From positions 1,984,001 to 2,048,000 of the forward strand of contig CM033404.1 in the NCBI GenBank assembly GCA_019426215.1: a stretch of DNA of 64,000 nt, in the 5' to 3' direction. The notes under the pieces were generated by a model. It was not told the DNA's origin and searched no databases. It worked only from the letters and a program-made list of their open reading frames with translations. Source of the DNA: Buddleja alternifolia. Lineage: Eukaryota > Streptophyta > Magnoliopsida > Lamiales > Scrophulariaceae. The position numbers were made by a program, and so were the translations under genes. This document shows positions 15,950-27,000 of the stretch, in pieces; position 1 is the first letter of the stretch; every line of letters begins with the position of its first letter.

Positions 15950-16218
15950 GGATAAATTACGGACGCCCCTAGCATAATACCCTAATTACGAAAAACAGTT
16001 AGAAATTACCATAACTTTCCCGGTCAGTGACAACATACTACACTTTCAATCCATATTAGTAAAAACATATTACAACTTCACCCCCTATTTTTTGAATTGT
16101 CTGAAAAGGTGACTTGGTAATTTGCAAAACTTCCGGGAACCAGTGATAATTACTCACTAAGGGTGCACAGGTAATTATCCAATTATCACTAAGAGAAGGG
16201 GTGCACAGGTAATTATCC
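15950..16218. mobile_element. Mutator-like MITE (family A) in the probable 3' UTR intron of the RING gene
   Basis: Left end GGATAAATTACGGACGCCCC and inverted right end GGATAATTACCTGTGCACCC form diverged TIRs. The flanks CTAAAACCA (15941-15949) and TTAAAAGCA (16219-16227) match at 7 of 9 positions, as expected for an aged 9-bp target duplication. The right end is locally duplicated: GGGTGCACAGGTAATTATCC occurs twice. It sits between a donor at 16273 and an acceptor at 15831, which appear to bound a 3' UTR intron. Confidence 0.65.
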
Positions 16219-16294
16219 TTAAAAGCATGACATCTTTGGGGTTTTCTCAAAAAGAAAGAAGATAGAAACATACTTTTGAATCCCATACAGAAAC

Positions 16295-19200
16295 TCAATG
16301 CTTGCTAGATTTTGCCCAGAAAAAGCCCTTTTTCAGAGAAGATTGATTCTCAGACATGGATCTACTAGGCTTTGAGCCAAACGAGAAGTGACGTCTCAGA
16401 AAAGGCTTTCCAAGTGAGTTCTTCATGCTTGAACTTGAGCTCATCTTAGGACCCTTTCCCTCACCTCCACCACTTTTATGATTGTCAAACACAATTTCAC
16501 TACTGAGATCACTATCAACCACACGTTTCCTAGATCGCTTTCTAGCCTTTGATTCCATTTCAGCTTTTAATGCCTTTTCAGACATTTTCGCAGCCCGTTT
16601 CTCCCCAAAGGTACAAACTGGGCAAGATGGATCATACTTATTAATTTCCGGAGTCATATACTCCAAGCACTCGGCATGGTAAACATGTCCACAAGTTAAA
16701 ACAGATACAACAGCAAGTTCATTGGTGGATATTATCTTTTGGCTGCTCCAACCCCACGAAGATCTCTCGGTTAAAAGCTTTGTACAAACGCCACAAGTTT
16801 GGATGTCAAAAGAATTTCGACCACTAGATCTGGTAATTTTGTCTCTATTTAAGCTTGACGTTTCACTATCAAAAGACCATCTCTCTCTACGAGTAGTCAT
16901 GAGTTCAGAGAAGCCTGGGATTGACCAAGTGTCCGAAGACCCCCCATTGGATCCACGGGTCGAGTCATTGCTCCACCCGGGTGGCAGAAATAAAGACCCT
17001 TCTTCAGAAATTGAAAATGTGGGTGATTTGTATTCTGGGACCCGGCTATCAGATACCTGGCGTAATAGCCTATGTCCTGGAGAACGATGATGCCATCTTG
17101 AAGGAGTCGAGTTTGGAGGAAGGAGGCGACCTTGGGAAGACAGAGGAGATGTTGAAAGAGATGAAACTGAAGGGACTGAAGGAGATAGCTTTATGGGGGA
17201 TGGATATGTAACAGGTGGGGATTCTGTTGACTCCTTTTCCTGTACAGTGCAACGAGAAAAGAAAAAGAAAAGAATATTAGAATTCGGAAGAGTAATTATG
17301 TGCCGCATTTTGCATGTTTACATGGGTTAAAAAAAATCAAAGTAACTTCATCTATACTCTCCACATACCTCAACGATATTCTGTGAAATAGATTGGTCTG
17401 TAAAAAGACAACGAAAGATGTCAAATGATAGAACCAAAGAAAACTTCATTTCACATTTCACCTACGTAAAGCATCAAATATCGAGCATAATTCTGCTATG
17501 ATGCATCCGCGAAGAAAAACATGATCATGAAATACCATTTCCTAACTATTTTGCTCAAAACAGCAATGAACTGAACCATCATTTTTCTAGAAAAGAATCT
17601 CCTCACGGCATAATGAATAGTGAAAACTGAGCATCACAAGTCTCTGAGACTAGAGACTTTCTGACTTACTCAAGAAAAGAAAGCAAAATATCTCAAAGAT
17701 CTCCTATGTACAAATGGCAAGAGTCCTTGTTAAACCTATATCCACTCCCTCCCTCCCACAAGTTAGTTGATTGTGCAACAACTTATGTTATGAAATGAGA
17801 TCTCGAAGGGCCTTCACAAGTACAGTTGCACCATGATGAAGTAAAATTTTGATATCCCCCAATCACGCAAACCCAAGAATTTAACATAATCTGGTAAAAA
17901 TCAAATTTAGTCCATGGCGAACCTGTTATTAGTTTGCGTTGCACTGAAACTACTACTTCCATCTTGCAGCTTTTGTAAAGAACCAGTATTCCTGACACAA
18001 GTGCACAATAGCGCCCAGTCTCATACCAAAAGTTTCGGACTACATATTCAATAATTAATATTCCAGAAACTCATGTACGTACTCCAATCATTATTATCAA
18101 TCACCAAGTCCCGTGAGGCTAGAAAGATCCTTCATCTTCCTACAACGCCACATCTTCTCACACCTACATCAGGCACCATGTTCTTGTAGTGCTACTCTAT
18201 ATGAAGGAGCTCATATGAATCTCATCTTATGGCAGGTGCTAAATTTCCAGGATTTAATTTATTTGATGCCGTAAGTCGGATACTAAAAGTTCAACACAGA
18301 ACGTGGAAAAAATAAATAAAAGCAAAGAACATAAACAATTAATCTCTGCCCCTTCCCTTGGGAGAAAAATTCTTTGGAGAGTTATAAATTCTACCAGAAG
18401 AGGGTTTTCATAAATAGTACACTATCTGCAAACAATATCCAACTTTTGTAGCAGCTTATGATCTCATTGCACCTTGAACAGAAGTTTAACTGCAAGGTAC
18501 AAACTTTAACATTGTACATCCTTTCCCCTTTCCCTTAAGCCAACAGACACATACACAACAAACAACCACTCGGGCAACAATTAAAACACCTTGCTTAAAT
18601 CTGCTCCTCTGCCTCTGCATGCTATAACATAAAGTTACTAAATTTAACCCAGCAGAAAGGAGTATTCCATATAGGTTAACTACAAAAGTAAGAATCTCTT
18701 TATCTTCCTCATCCAGTCATTAGCACCCATATTCCCTTATAAAAACATTTCAATTTCTAATTCAACGTAGAACTCTGTTTATGCAGCATGACCTGTGAGG
18801 GCACTAGCAGCGCAACTGTCCATAGTAATGCCACAAAGATCATTTATTCAATTTTTCCCATCAATTAATCAACTACCAAATAAATTGCAGCTATATGTCT
18901 GCTTTCATACTACTGTAATGACCCAAAAAGAAGTGATAATATGTTTTCCACTAAATCGTATTAAGTATGAGTAGAAAAGCATTTCAGCAATAAAGAATTA
19001 CAGTTGAACAAGCTTCTTTCAGCTACCATCTTTACATTTATAAAGCATTTATGATTGGAAGATAGGAACTGTGATATAGGATTTACCAGAAGATGGAAGC
19101 CTTAAAATCCCGGCATTTCTTTCAGAAACAGGGGACTTTTGCCAGGCAAGTGAACGGAAACTATCTAATGGACTACCCTCCTCCGAAGCAAATGCAGTTT

Positions 19201-19414
19201 CGACAGTGGTACCAGATTTGACTTCCATTCGATCATTGCCACAACTTCCATCATGTAACCAATTTGTAGATGTCTCTTCCCCAGCTACTCGTCCACGATT
19301 ATCCCACCGAAAGCTCCAAGTTGGTGAATAACGGACTTGCCTCTGAAAAGATTCACCAGGTGGTCCATTTGTTATAGTTCTATCCTTAGCAGCAACGCAA
19401 CAAGCAGCTCCCAT
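16295..19414 (-). CDS. RING-H2 finger protein, probably N-myristoylated E3 ligase
   Basis: Plant RING/U-box superfamily protein of the MGxxCCVAA type. Exons 19414-19087, 17397-17369 and 17239-16295 join in phase to 1302 nt, 433 residues. The N-terminus MGAACCVAAKD has Gly2 for myristoylation and adjacent Cys for palmitoylation, so membrane attachment is likely. The middle is Ser/Pro-rich with a conserved-looking SPGHRLLRQVSDSR block. The RING begins near residue 268: CGVC, a 30-residue spacer, then CGHVYHAEC and CPVC, giving the C-x2-C..C-x-H-x2-H-x2-C..C-x2-C spacing. The tail is basic (KARKRSRKR) and Ser-rich, ending FFWAKSSKH. It presumably transfers ubiquitin, with unknown substrate. Intron 1 is long (1.7 kb) and may hold an in-frame cassette exon at 17922-17990. 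A 5' UTR intron and a 3' UTR intron are likely. Confidence 0.85.
17922..17990 (-). other. Possible 69-nt cassette exon in RING gene intron 1
   Basis: On the minus strand, TTGTGTCAG precedes 17990 and the segment ends AATAACAG before GT at 17921-17920. It is 69 nt (23 codons) and fits phase 1 on both sides, so inclusion would keep the reading frame without a stop. The donor (GTTCGC) is weak, and a different frame reads more protein-like, so I left it out of the main model. RNA-seq junction reads would decide. Confidence 0.3.
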
Positions 19415-20656
19415 TCTTTATTACACACAGACCAAAGAAGTAATAACCCTTGTTAATTGCCTTTTACATCAATCGCCTCAGAGAGAGGATGTGATGGGCA
19501 TCAAGAGAACATAAGTTACCTGCAATTATGAAGTAAAAGTCAATTATCATCGATCAAATAATTAAAAAATCTAACATATTGGCAATTCATTAGTATGTTT
19601 CAAACCACAACGTGATACAACATAGAACATCCTCGCACCTTCTTAGACATAAATTAGTAATCTATATATTAAGCCTTAGAAATTCATATCTCTAACACAT
19701 GTCCCTCGACTTGTCTGGGTATACTGACATGAATTACATCAATCACAAGTTTCTCTAGATCCTTCAGAAAGCATATATCAGTTTACAACTTCCAAAAGAT
19801 GGAGAAATGAACATCACCAGTTAAAACACAATCACAGAGGTGACAAATAAAATATTGAAAGGCTGTGAGCCTATCTTCCTCCCAATTTAAAGTCCAACAC
19901 AAATTGTATTAAACTGCTAGTAAAATAATTTCCACTAGTGAAAACTTATTTGATAGTAAAAATCCTCACCCAAATACGTATATGTATCCAACAACGAAAT
20001 TCAAAAATCAATAAAATCAGAACCAATGAACAATTTCCTATTAAACAATGTCGATTTCGCTAATTACCACAGCTTCAACTTGGGTTGAGGCTTCCCAACA
20101 GTTCCCTGAACCCAGGCTAGAAATGCATACCGATCAAAATCGATGAAACAATATATATAATCTCTTGAAGATCTGATATAACAGTACATCCATGACCCAT
20201 CTGTGGTGCAGCTGTTCTTCAAACAAATTACACAAATTATAAAATTCCAAGGCACAAAAGATCATATGCACAAATTTCCAATAATACTGAGTGAATAAGT
20301 ACCTAAACCAATACACTATATGCTGGTAAAAAAAATAAAAATAAAAATAATACTCTTATTTCAAGTGCTATTTTGGTGGAGAAAACTAGTAAAACACTAA
20401 AAATACGACGAGACCGACACCGCAGAGGTCAATAGAGATCCGAAACTCATTCCTAAACAACTGAAAATCAAAGTCAATATATATATTTGCCATTAAATTT
20501 ACCATTTCCAATCCACATAATTTCCATTTTCACCTCCGCTTAACATATTGTGACCAAAAATCGAAAAATAAACAAATTATAAACATAAACAAATCCACAT
20601 ACTTACAGAAACAGCAAATATATATTACATCTCGTAAAGAAACAAACGAAACTTAC

Positions 20657-20760
20657 GTGATCGAACGGTACCCTTTCACCGCTCACGAACCCTAGAAAAA
20701 AAGAGGGGAGAGAGAGAGAGACTGTTGTGTGTGTGAGTCAGTAAGATATATAAATAATAA
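20657..20760 (-). promoter_or_regulatory. RING gene leader exon and TATA region
   Basis: On the minus strand a TATA-like TTTATATATC (20745-20754) is followed by a CT-rich leader and a consensus donor (GATCAC then GTAAGT at 20656). This suggests a non-coding first exon at about 20657-20720 spliced to the exon holding the start codon at 19414. The intervening 1.1 kb would be a 5' UTR intron. TTGCAG near 19521 is a plausible acceptor. Confidence 0.5.
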
Positions 20761-22276
20761 TACTTACGTATATATATATATATTATATATAAATATTACT
20801 TGTTATGTATAGAGAGAGAAATACGTGGAAAGTAGAGAGAGAGAGAGAAAAGGTTCTGATTCTTCATCTTCAACAGTACTTAAGTAATTTTTTCAGGACG
20901 GAAAGGGGGAGATGACGGTTTTGTAACGGCGTTAGTTGTCGATAGGGAGCCACTGCCACGTTACCAAACGTCGGTAGTTGTAAATCGTCACGACGTTAAT
21001 GCACGCGATGTAAGCGTGTGTCGTTTAAGGGATTATCACTTTAATTTCCTATTTTTTTTAATGGCTATTTTACTAAATTTGGGTAGTGAAATAAATATTT
21101 GTTATTTTGAGTGGTACGTCATTTGATATGGGGTTGTACATTTTGGACTTGTTTGTTTACCTCCTTTTGCACTATGTACGCTGGTTTCTTATGGGGTACG
21201 CGGAGTGCGTACTACGCATTCCCTGCTTTCACCTCGCCCACACGTAAGCATCATGATTTTTATATTTTTTGGGTAAAAAATAATTCTTTGTGTGTTTTCA
21301 ACATTTTATTTGTACACGAATATAGTATTGTCAATGTCAAATTCTCATAGAATTAATTAACATTACTGTTCTTTGTGAGTGAAAATGAAATAAGTCAAAG
21401 TAGAACATTTAATTATATTTCTTTCATGTTTGACAATAAAGAGGAAATTTGAAAAAAGTGATCAATGAACGTGAATGATTTTTCTATGGATTGGTTTGAC
21501 CCATTGTTAACTATATACGGTTATGATTTTGAATCATCCGCTCGTAATAGAAATTAGTAAGATCACCTCATCAAAGACTCTAATTTGTTGCAATTTTTTG
21601 GTGCGAATATAGTAACAATCCATTTCTCAATATTTGGGAAAATTTATTTCAGTCATAAAAAATATGTGTGCAATTATTTTAATTATGAGATTGTCACCCT
21701 TATGAACAATAGATAGCATAGAGTATAATATATGTTTGCTTATAATGATTTCGGATAATTCTATGGTGGACTATTCACCACGTATTTACAAGTGATTGGA
21801 TGGTTTTTAAAGGGTAGGTGATGATGAAAATCACTCCACCATTTATAAGTTTGTGGTGGATAGTGAACCGGGAGCATTGCTCTCGGGCCACCATAGATTT
21901 TTCTAATGATTTCAGTACTACACTGAGAATGTTCATATGATCTCAAATTCTCAATACTACATGTTATTTGTTGTACTTCAATTATTAATACAATTTTGGC
22001 CTCCTCATCTTGTCAATTTATTACATCACATATGGATTTCTTTGGTAAACCTCCAAGCAACCTAGCCTTGGTTTATTGATATAATTAAAAATAGTGTGAG
22101 GGAAAAAATCAACATTAATTCAATTCAAATCAACATTAATTCAATTCAAATCAAATAACCCAAATCAAACAAACAACTTAATGTATTAAAAAGAAATAAA
22201 TATTTACAAATATATAGAACATTTTAACCCAAAATTTCATCTTAATTCTGGAACTTTGATATCTCAAATAATAAAA
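20761..22276. other. Repeat-rich intergenic spacer
   Basis: No gene recognised. It holds (AT)n at 20770-20790, the MITE at 21756-21900, and a short tandem of ATCAACATTAATTCAATTCA near 22108-22150. The rest is low-complexity AT-rich DNA. Confidence 0.5.
21756..21900. mobile_element. MITE family B, copy 2
   Basis: Ends AATTCTATGGTGGACTATTC and, inverted, AAATCTATGGTGGCCCGAGA resemble the TIRs of the 14.77 kb copy. Both share the right-end hairpin GGGAGCA..GCTC. It is about 145 bp and non-coding. No target duplication was resolved. Confidence 0.55.
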
Positions 22277-22495
22277 ATTGGACAAGTCTCGTTGGTAACA
22301 CATTGATTTTGTATTTCATAACATCACCACGTACTAAATGTATATATTACATGCTATCTTCATATATTCAAAAATATTTAATACAAATTGGACAAGCCCA
22401 ATTGGCAGCATACCAAATCTTTTATTTTAAAATAGTGTATCATTTTGTATTTTATAATATCATCGCGTATTAAGTGTACATATTACCTGCTAAAT
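22277..22495. repeat. Imperfect direct duplication of about 100 bp
   Basis: Two blocks start ATTGGACAAG (22277 and 22387). They run through related text (GTTGGTAACACA against ATTGGCAGCATA; ACATCACCACGTACTAAATG against ATATCATCGCGTATTAAGTG). The second copy has a short insertion. No coding content. Confidence 0.6.
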
Positions 22496-22891
22496 AAAAT
22501 ACGAAACAAGACATATAATCAGTTGGACGAAGAGTTGAAAGACAAATTATTCTCTTGGAAGTTAGAACTATCACTATCAGCTCTTGCTTTACCACATTCT
22601 CAAGTTAATTAAAAACAAGTAAAACTTAACACGTAATTGTGAATTCGTGGAACTGATTCCATGGTCCAAAAAACAAGAGGCATTTTGAGATTTGGGCCCC
22701 ATGTCCCCCATTTGTGGCCCAAATAATTGGATAATTGAGCCCAATCAGTTGAGGCAGAATTATAGGCAAACAAGGAAATTTAACTGAAATGTTAATTTGA
22801 TTTTGACCCATATTTGACGCTAAGGCGAACAAAACAGCGGATACACTCGTACACTTTGGTTTTGATCGTAATGACATGGTTTTGCTTACAC

Positions 22892-23426
22892 CCACCAACG
22901 GATCTAAGTGATATCTTGGAACAAGATAGAGTGGGAGTGACTTGGACTAGACATATGATCTTAATTAAATTCGGGTTGTCGAATTAGGTTGGTAAGGTGA
23001 CACCTTTTTCTTATGGGGCCAAAAAAAAAAAGGGAAATTTAACTGAAATAGGCAAAAATAACACCTATAAATTTCATGTTTGTCTTTTAGAAAAGATCAT
23101 ATGAAATCTTGGATGTTAAAAGAGGGAAAAAAAAGAAGAAAAATGAAAAGGGTACATGTAATCAGAAATGCACTGACTTCCCTTTTGCTGAGTAGGAAAG
23201 TTAAAAGAAGGAATAAAGTAATATTTGAATTTGTGATAACAATTCCTTTTTGTTTCCCCCATTTTTATCCAGGTAAAATATTCTTTTTCGTTCTCCTTTT
23301 CTATATATTCTTTTTTTGTTAGGGTGTTTATTTTTGCATTTTATTTTATTTAGTGTGAACTGCATTATAAAATGTACGTAGTTTTGCAAAAGCAATTCAA
23401 AAGTGTATAAATCAACAATCTATAAA
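22892..23426. repeat. Duplicated block, copy 1 (empty-site copy)
   Basis: About 535 bp that reappears in the same orientation at 24520-25766. Shared landmarks include GAACAAGATAGAGTGGGAGT, GCTGAGTAGGAAAGTTAAAA and TAAAATATTCTTTTTCGTTC. At the site where copy 2 is interrupted, this copy reads CTGACTTCC once, with no insertion. The two blocks may be a segmental duplication or the LTRs of a small non-autonomous retroelement. I could not define TG..CA ends. Confidence 0.8.
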
Positions 23427-23539
23427 TTATATATGATGTGTGTCTGATTCACACCAATGAGATTTATATTAATATTAGGGATAATATGAGTATAATTGTG
23501 AGATATATCGATTAATGTAAGTGCAATAATGTAAATAAT

Positions 23540-23645
23540 AAGAGATTTAACATGGTTCGGTCCAAAATTAGACCTACGTCCACGGGGATTCAAAAAGTGT
23601 TCTTCACCTACGTCCACTGGGATTCAAAAAGTGTTCTTCACTATC
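23540..23645. mobile_element. LTR-retrotransposon-type fragment with 34-bp tandem repeat
   Basis: AACATGGTTCGGTCCAAAAT followed by CCTACGTCCACGGGGATTC resembles wording that recurs in plant LTR-element ends as I recall them. The unit 23573-23606 is repeated at 23607-23640 with one mismatch. No LTR borders or coding region accompany it. Confidence 0.35.
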
Positions 23646-23710
23646 CTTTAAATTGGGTATTTATGTAAGTTTTTGATGGGTTAGGATACGTTATGGCAAG
23701 TCAACTATAC

Positions 23711-24186
23711 TTTCTTTTTTTTTTGTTACAAATACGTGCAAAGAAAAACAAAAACTAAAAGAAAAACCAAAACATATTAGCCTCCAAAGCAGCAATTGAG
23801 CTGCAAGTCTTCTTCCAGAATCTCCAGAGCACAAACAGATGACTCATCCCATATTTTGAAACTATCAGACTGCTCCTGTCCAATTTTCACCATATGGTCT
23901 GCGCACTTATTGTCGTTACGCAGAGTATGAAGTAAATTGACTTCTTAAGGTCGGTTTAACAAACTTCTGCAGTCTTCGATGATGGAGCCAAGAGGATGAA
24001 GCCGTGCGTCCCCAAACTTGAGAGACGCCAAGCTACCTCCGAATCTGTTTCCACCACAATTCTCTGAAATCTGGGCTCCCAAGCAAGAATGAGTCCCTCC
24101 CGAATGCCTAGCAGTTCGGTATTGTTGATCGAAATATCCCCGAATCTCATTGAGAAACCTTGAATCCAATTCCTCGGTGATATACT
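23711..24186 (-). pseudogene. 5'-truncated LINE, RNase H-like 3' end
   Basis: On the minus strand, frames broken by at least one shift read NNTELLGIREGLILAWEPRF and IVVETDSEVAW. After the shift come LLHTLRNDNKCADHM and LEILEEDLQLNCCFGG, then a stop. The order (TELLGIREGL, VETDS, LRNDNKCADH) matches the RNase H-type domain at the C-terminus of plant non-LTR retrotransposons. A poly(A)-like tail (about 23730-23711, minus strand) follows. The 8-bp AACTATAC flanks the insert on both sides (23703-23710 and 24187-24194), as expected for target-primed insertion of a 5'-truncated copy. It is non-functional. Confidence 0.85.
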
Positions 24187-24194
24187 AACTATAC

Positions 24195-24519
24195 ATATAG
24201 TAAAGGAAATAAATCAACATACTTCTATTTTTGGGGATATTTAATCAAGGATCAATCGTTATTAATCCTAATATACAGCTTGATTTCGTCAGGTCTTTAT
24301 TAAGGAAGATATGAGCTTGATTGATTGTTGTCTCCAGTCTTGCCTTATATAGATATATTCTCTCTCGCAGGTCCAGGTTGGCAGGTCTTCCGGCTTGGGT
24401 TGGATATCTTCTAGAAGGGATCCAAGCCCACCATCCTAATGAGCCATTAAGTCTTGAATTTATCAGCTTGGCCCAAGATCCAAATGCCACCTATATCAAT
24501 ATATATATACACACACACA
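24195..24519. other. Unassigned spacer with (AC)n/(AT)n run
   Basis: Moderately GC-rich text near 24290-24490 has no gene frame I recognise; it could be an old LTR piece. It ends in an AT/AC microsatellite (about 24497-24520) that abuts copy 2 of the duplicated block. Confidence 0.35.
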
Positions 24520-25766
24520 CACCATCGAATCTAAGTGATATCTAGGAACAAGATAGAGTGGGAGTGACTTTTGGACTAGACATACGATCTTAAGCTCGAG
24601 CTGTCGAATTAAGTTGTTAGAATAACACCTTTTTCTTGTGGGAGAAAAAAAAAACAAAGAAAGAAATTTAACTGAAATAGGCAAAAAGAACACCTATAAA
24701 TTTCATGTTTGTCTTTAAGAAACGATCATATGCAATTTTGGACGTTAAAGAGGAAAAAATAAGAAAAATGAAAAGGTACACGTAGTCAGAACTCAGAAAT
24801 GCACTGAATTCCAGTCCTCTCGATAATGCACCTGGTGCTAAAGAGGTGATATGTGTCACCTTTTTCATTTCTTTTTTTTTTTTTTGAATTTTTTCTAAAA
24901 TCTTTCTTTTACTTTTTTCATTTCTTTTGTCTTTTTTTTTTCAAGTTTTATGTTTGAAAATTCAAGAAAACTTTTTTGTCTTCCTCATTTTTATTTGTCT
25001 TAGTGTTGTGATTGGGTTTAAGCAAATTCATATTAGTAATTCAATTCGTACATAGGTAAAAAATTATCCAAAATCAAACGATTTATATCTTCAGATCGAG
25101 CGATTCGATTACATTGAGTTGGATTATATTTTACTTATACTGTCAGATCAAAATAAGGTCAAGAAGAGGAGCCAAAATAGAGCCAAGAAGGGTCGGGGTT
25201 GACCAGGATGACAAAAGGATAAAAAGGAGTCGAAAAATTGAAGACGGAGGGTGCAGGCATGGAACGTGGAATGGGCGCCACTTTGCTTAAACCCAATCGC
25301 AAATACAAATAAAAATGAGGAAGAACAAAAGTTTTCTTGAATTTTCAAACATAAAACTTGAAAAAAAATAAAGACAAGAAATGGAAAAAGTAAAAGAAAA
25401 ATTTTAGAAAAAAATTAAAAAAAAAAAAGAAATGAAAGGGGTGACACATGTCACCTCTTTAGCACCTGGTGCGTATGCACTAAGTGCATTATCGAGAGGA
25501 CCCTGAATTCCCTATTGCTGAGTAGGAAAGTTAAAAGAAGGATTAAAAGTAATATTTGAATTTGTGATAACAATTCCTTTTTGTTTCTCCCATTTTTATC
25601 CAGGTAAAATATTCTTTTTCGTTCTCTCTTCTTTATTTTTTTTCGCTAGGGTGTTTATTTTTGCATTTCATTTTATTTAGGCTACCTTTCCCTGTGTGAA
25701 ATGCATTATAAATTGTACCTAGTTTTGCAAAAGCAATTCTGAAGTGTATAAATCAACAATCTATAA
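24520..25766. repeat. Duplicated block, copy 2 (interrupted)
   Basis: Same block as 22892-23426, split by a 690-bp element at 24813-25502. Without the element and one copy of its 9-bp target duplication it is about 548 bp, matching copy 1. It also has a small extra piece (GCTACCTTTCCCTG near 25681). Confidence 0.85.
24813..25502. mobile_element. Mutator-like non-autonomous element with 9-bp TSD
   Basis: The left end AGTCCTCTCGATAATGCACC and inverted right end GGTCCTCTCGATAATGCACT lie between perfect 9-bp repeats CTGAATTCC (24804-24812 and 25503-25511). The inverted repeats extend about 200 bp inward, with shared GCACCTGGTGCTAAAGAGGT and long A/T tracts. The left arm has a short deletion relative to the right. 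The central 160 bp has no transposase-like frame. Long TIRs plus a 9-bp target duplication are the Mutator hallmark. Confidence 0.92.
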
Positions 25767-26913
25767 TATACATATATATATATGTATGTATTTATATATA
25801 TATATATATATGCTCTCTTGTTTTCATTCTTCTCGCTGTGCTGGAAAATCATAATTTGAAGATATTATTTATATCGTCGCCAATGAGAATTAACTCAAAA
25901 AGCAAAATTGATGTGCAAGGATTTAGGTATTACTATGATCGTTTAGTTTTTTTTTTTTTTTTGAGTGCTTTGCATGTATTTATGTAAAATCATTTAAAAA
26001 ATAAATAAAAGCAATAATTGTGGAAATTACTGGTAATTTACCTAAGTTGTTGAATGAAGCTAACTTGATGAGCAATATTTTTCGAATATTAGGACGAATG
26101 TTTTCAAAAGTGGATTCAATATTGGAGGCTTTGACAATTAGAAGTTTGAAACATTTTTACTACACATGACAAGACTTATGGGTTTTCTCCTCCAACAAAT
26201 TGGTCATTGGATTAATATATTTCTCGAGTCATCTCGCAATATTCTAAAACAAATCTATATTTATATAATTAAGGGATTTAATAAACTGCTTATAAATTTC
26301 AAATTGAAAGAATATGCATATACGTAAAATCTTAGTATAAAATCTATAGTCCGGTCGAACTCAAGTGTACATAGTAAGTGAATCAAACTTTTGTTTGTAA
26401 TTCCATGTATATTTCAATAAGATTAATGTATCACGAGATAATTCCGTTATTACTCATTGTGTGATTAGTTAGTGTTACCAAACTCGATCACTCTTCGATG
26501 ATATAGAACATTTTTCTTTAGATATGTTATATATTACCTCTTAAAAATACTCATGATTGCTTTAAAAATTGATATATATACATACATATATATATATATA
26601 TATATCACTATTAACCCTCTACTATTTCATCGCTCGCCCTTGATATAACATGACATTGTAATATGGTAACACCCACATATATATTAGTCACAACTCATAC
26701 ATATATATGCATATATTCTTCTTACAAACATATTTAATGGGTTCATATTTTCATATATAAAAGTCCTATCAGGCATTACATAGCTTCCAACTCCTCTATA
26801 ATATGGTTATATCATACAAAAACCTAGCATATTTATATATGCATACATATATATACTACATTAAATTAAAAAGGATTAATAATACTATATTTCACACATT
26901 TATTTATTTAGAT

Positions 26914-26960
<47 letters not shown>

Positions 26961-27000
26961 ACCACTTGCGAGTTCGTAGATCATTATAACAATAATCATT
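25767..27000. other. AT-rich spacer with several (AT)n microsatellites
   Basis: No gene seen. (AT)n-type runs occur at about 25769-25811, 26572-26606 and 26911-26958. The region downstream of the CIF-type stop codon (before 27001) would hold its 3' UTR. Confidence 0.6.

Noticed and set aside
18183..18193. TTCTTGTAGTG, an inverted CACTA-type end, in RING intron 1
   Set aside because: Single motif without partner; likely chance.
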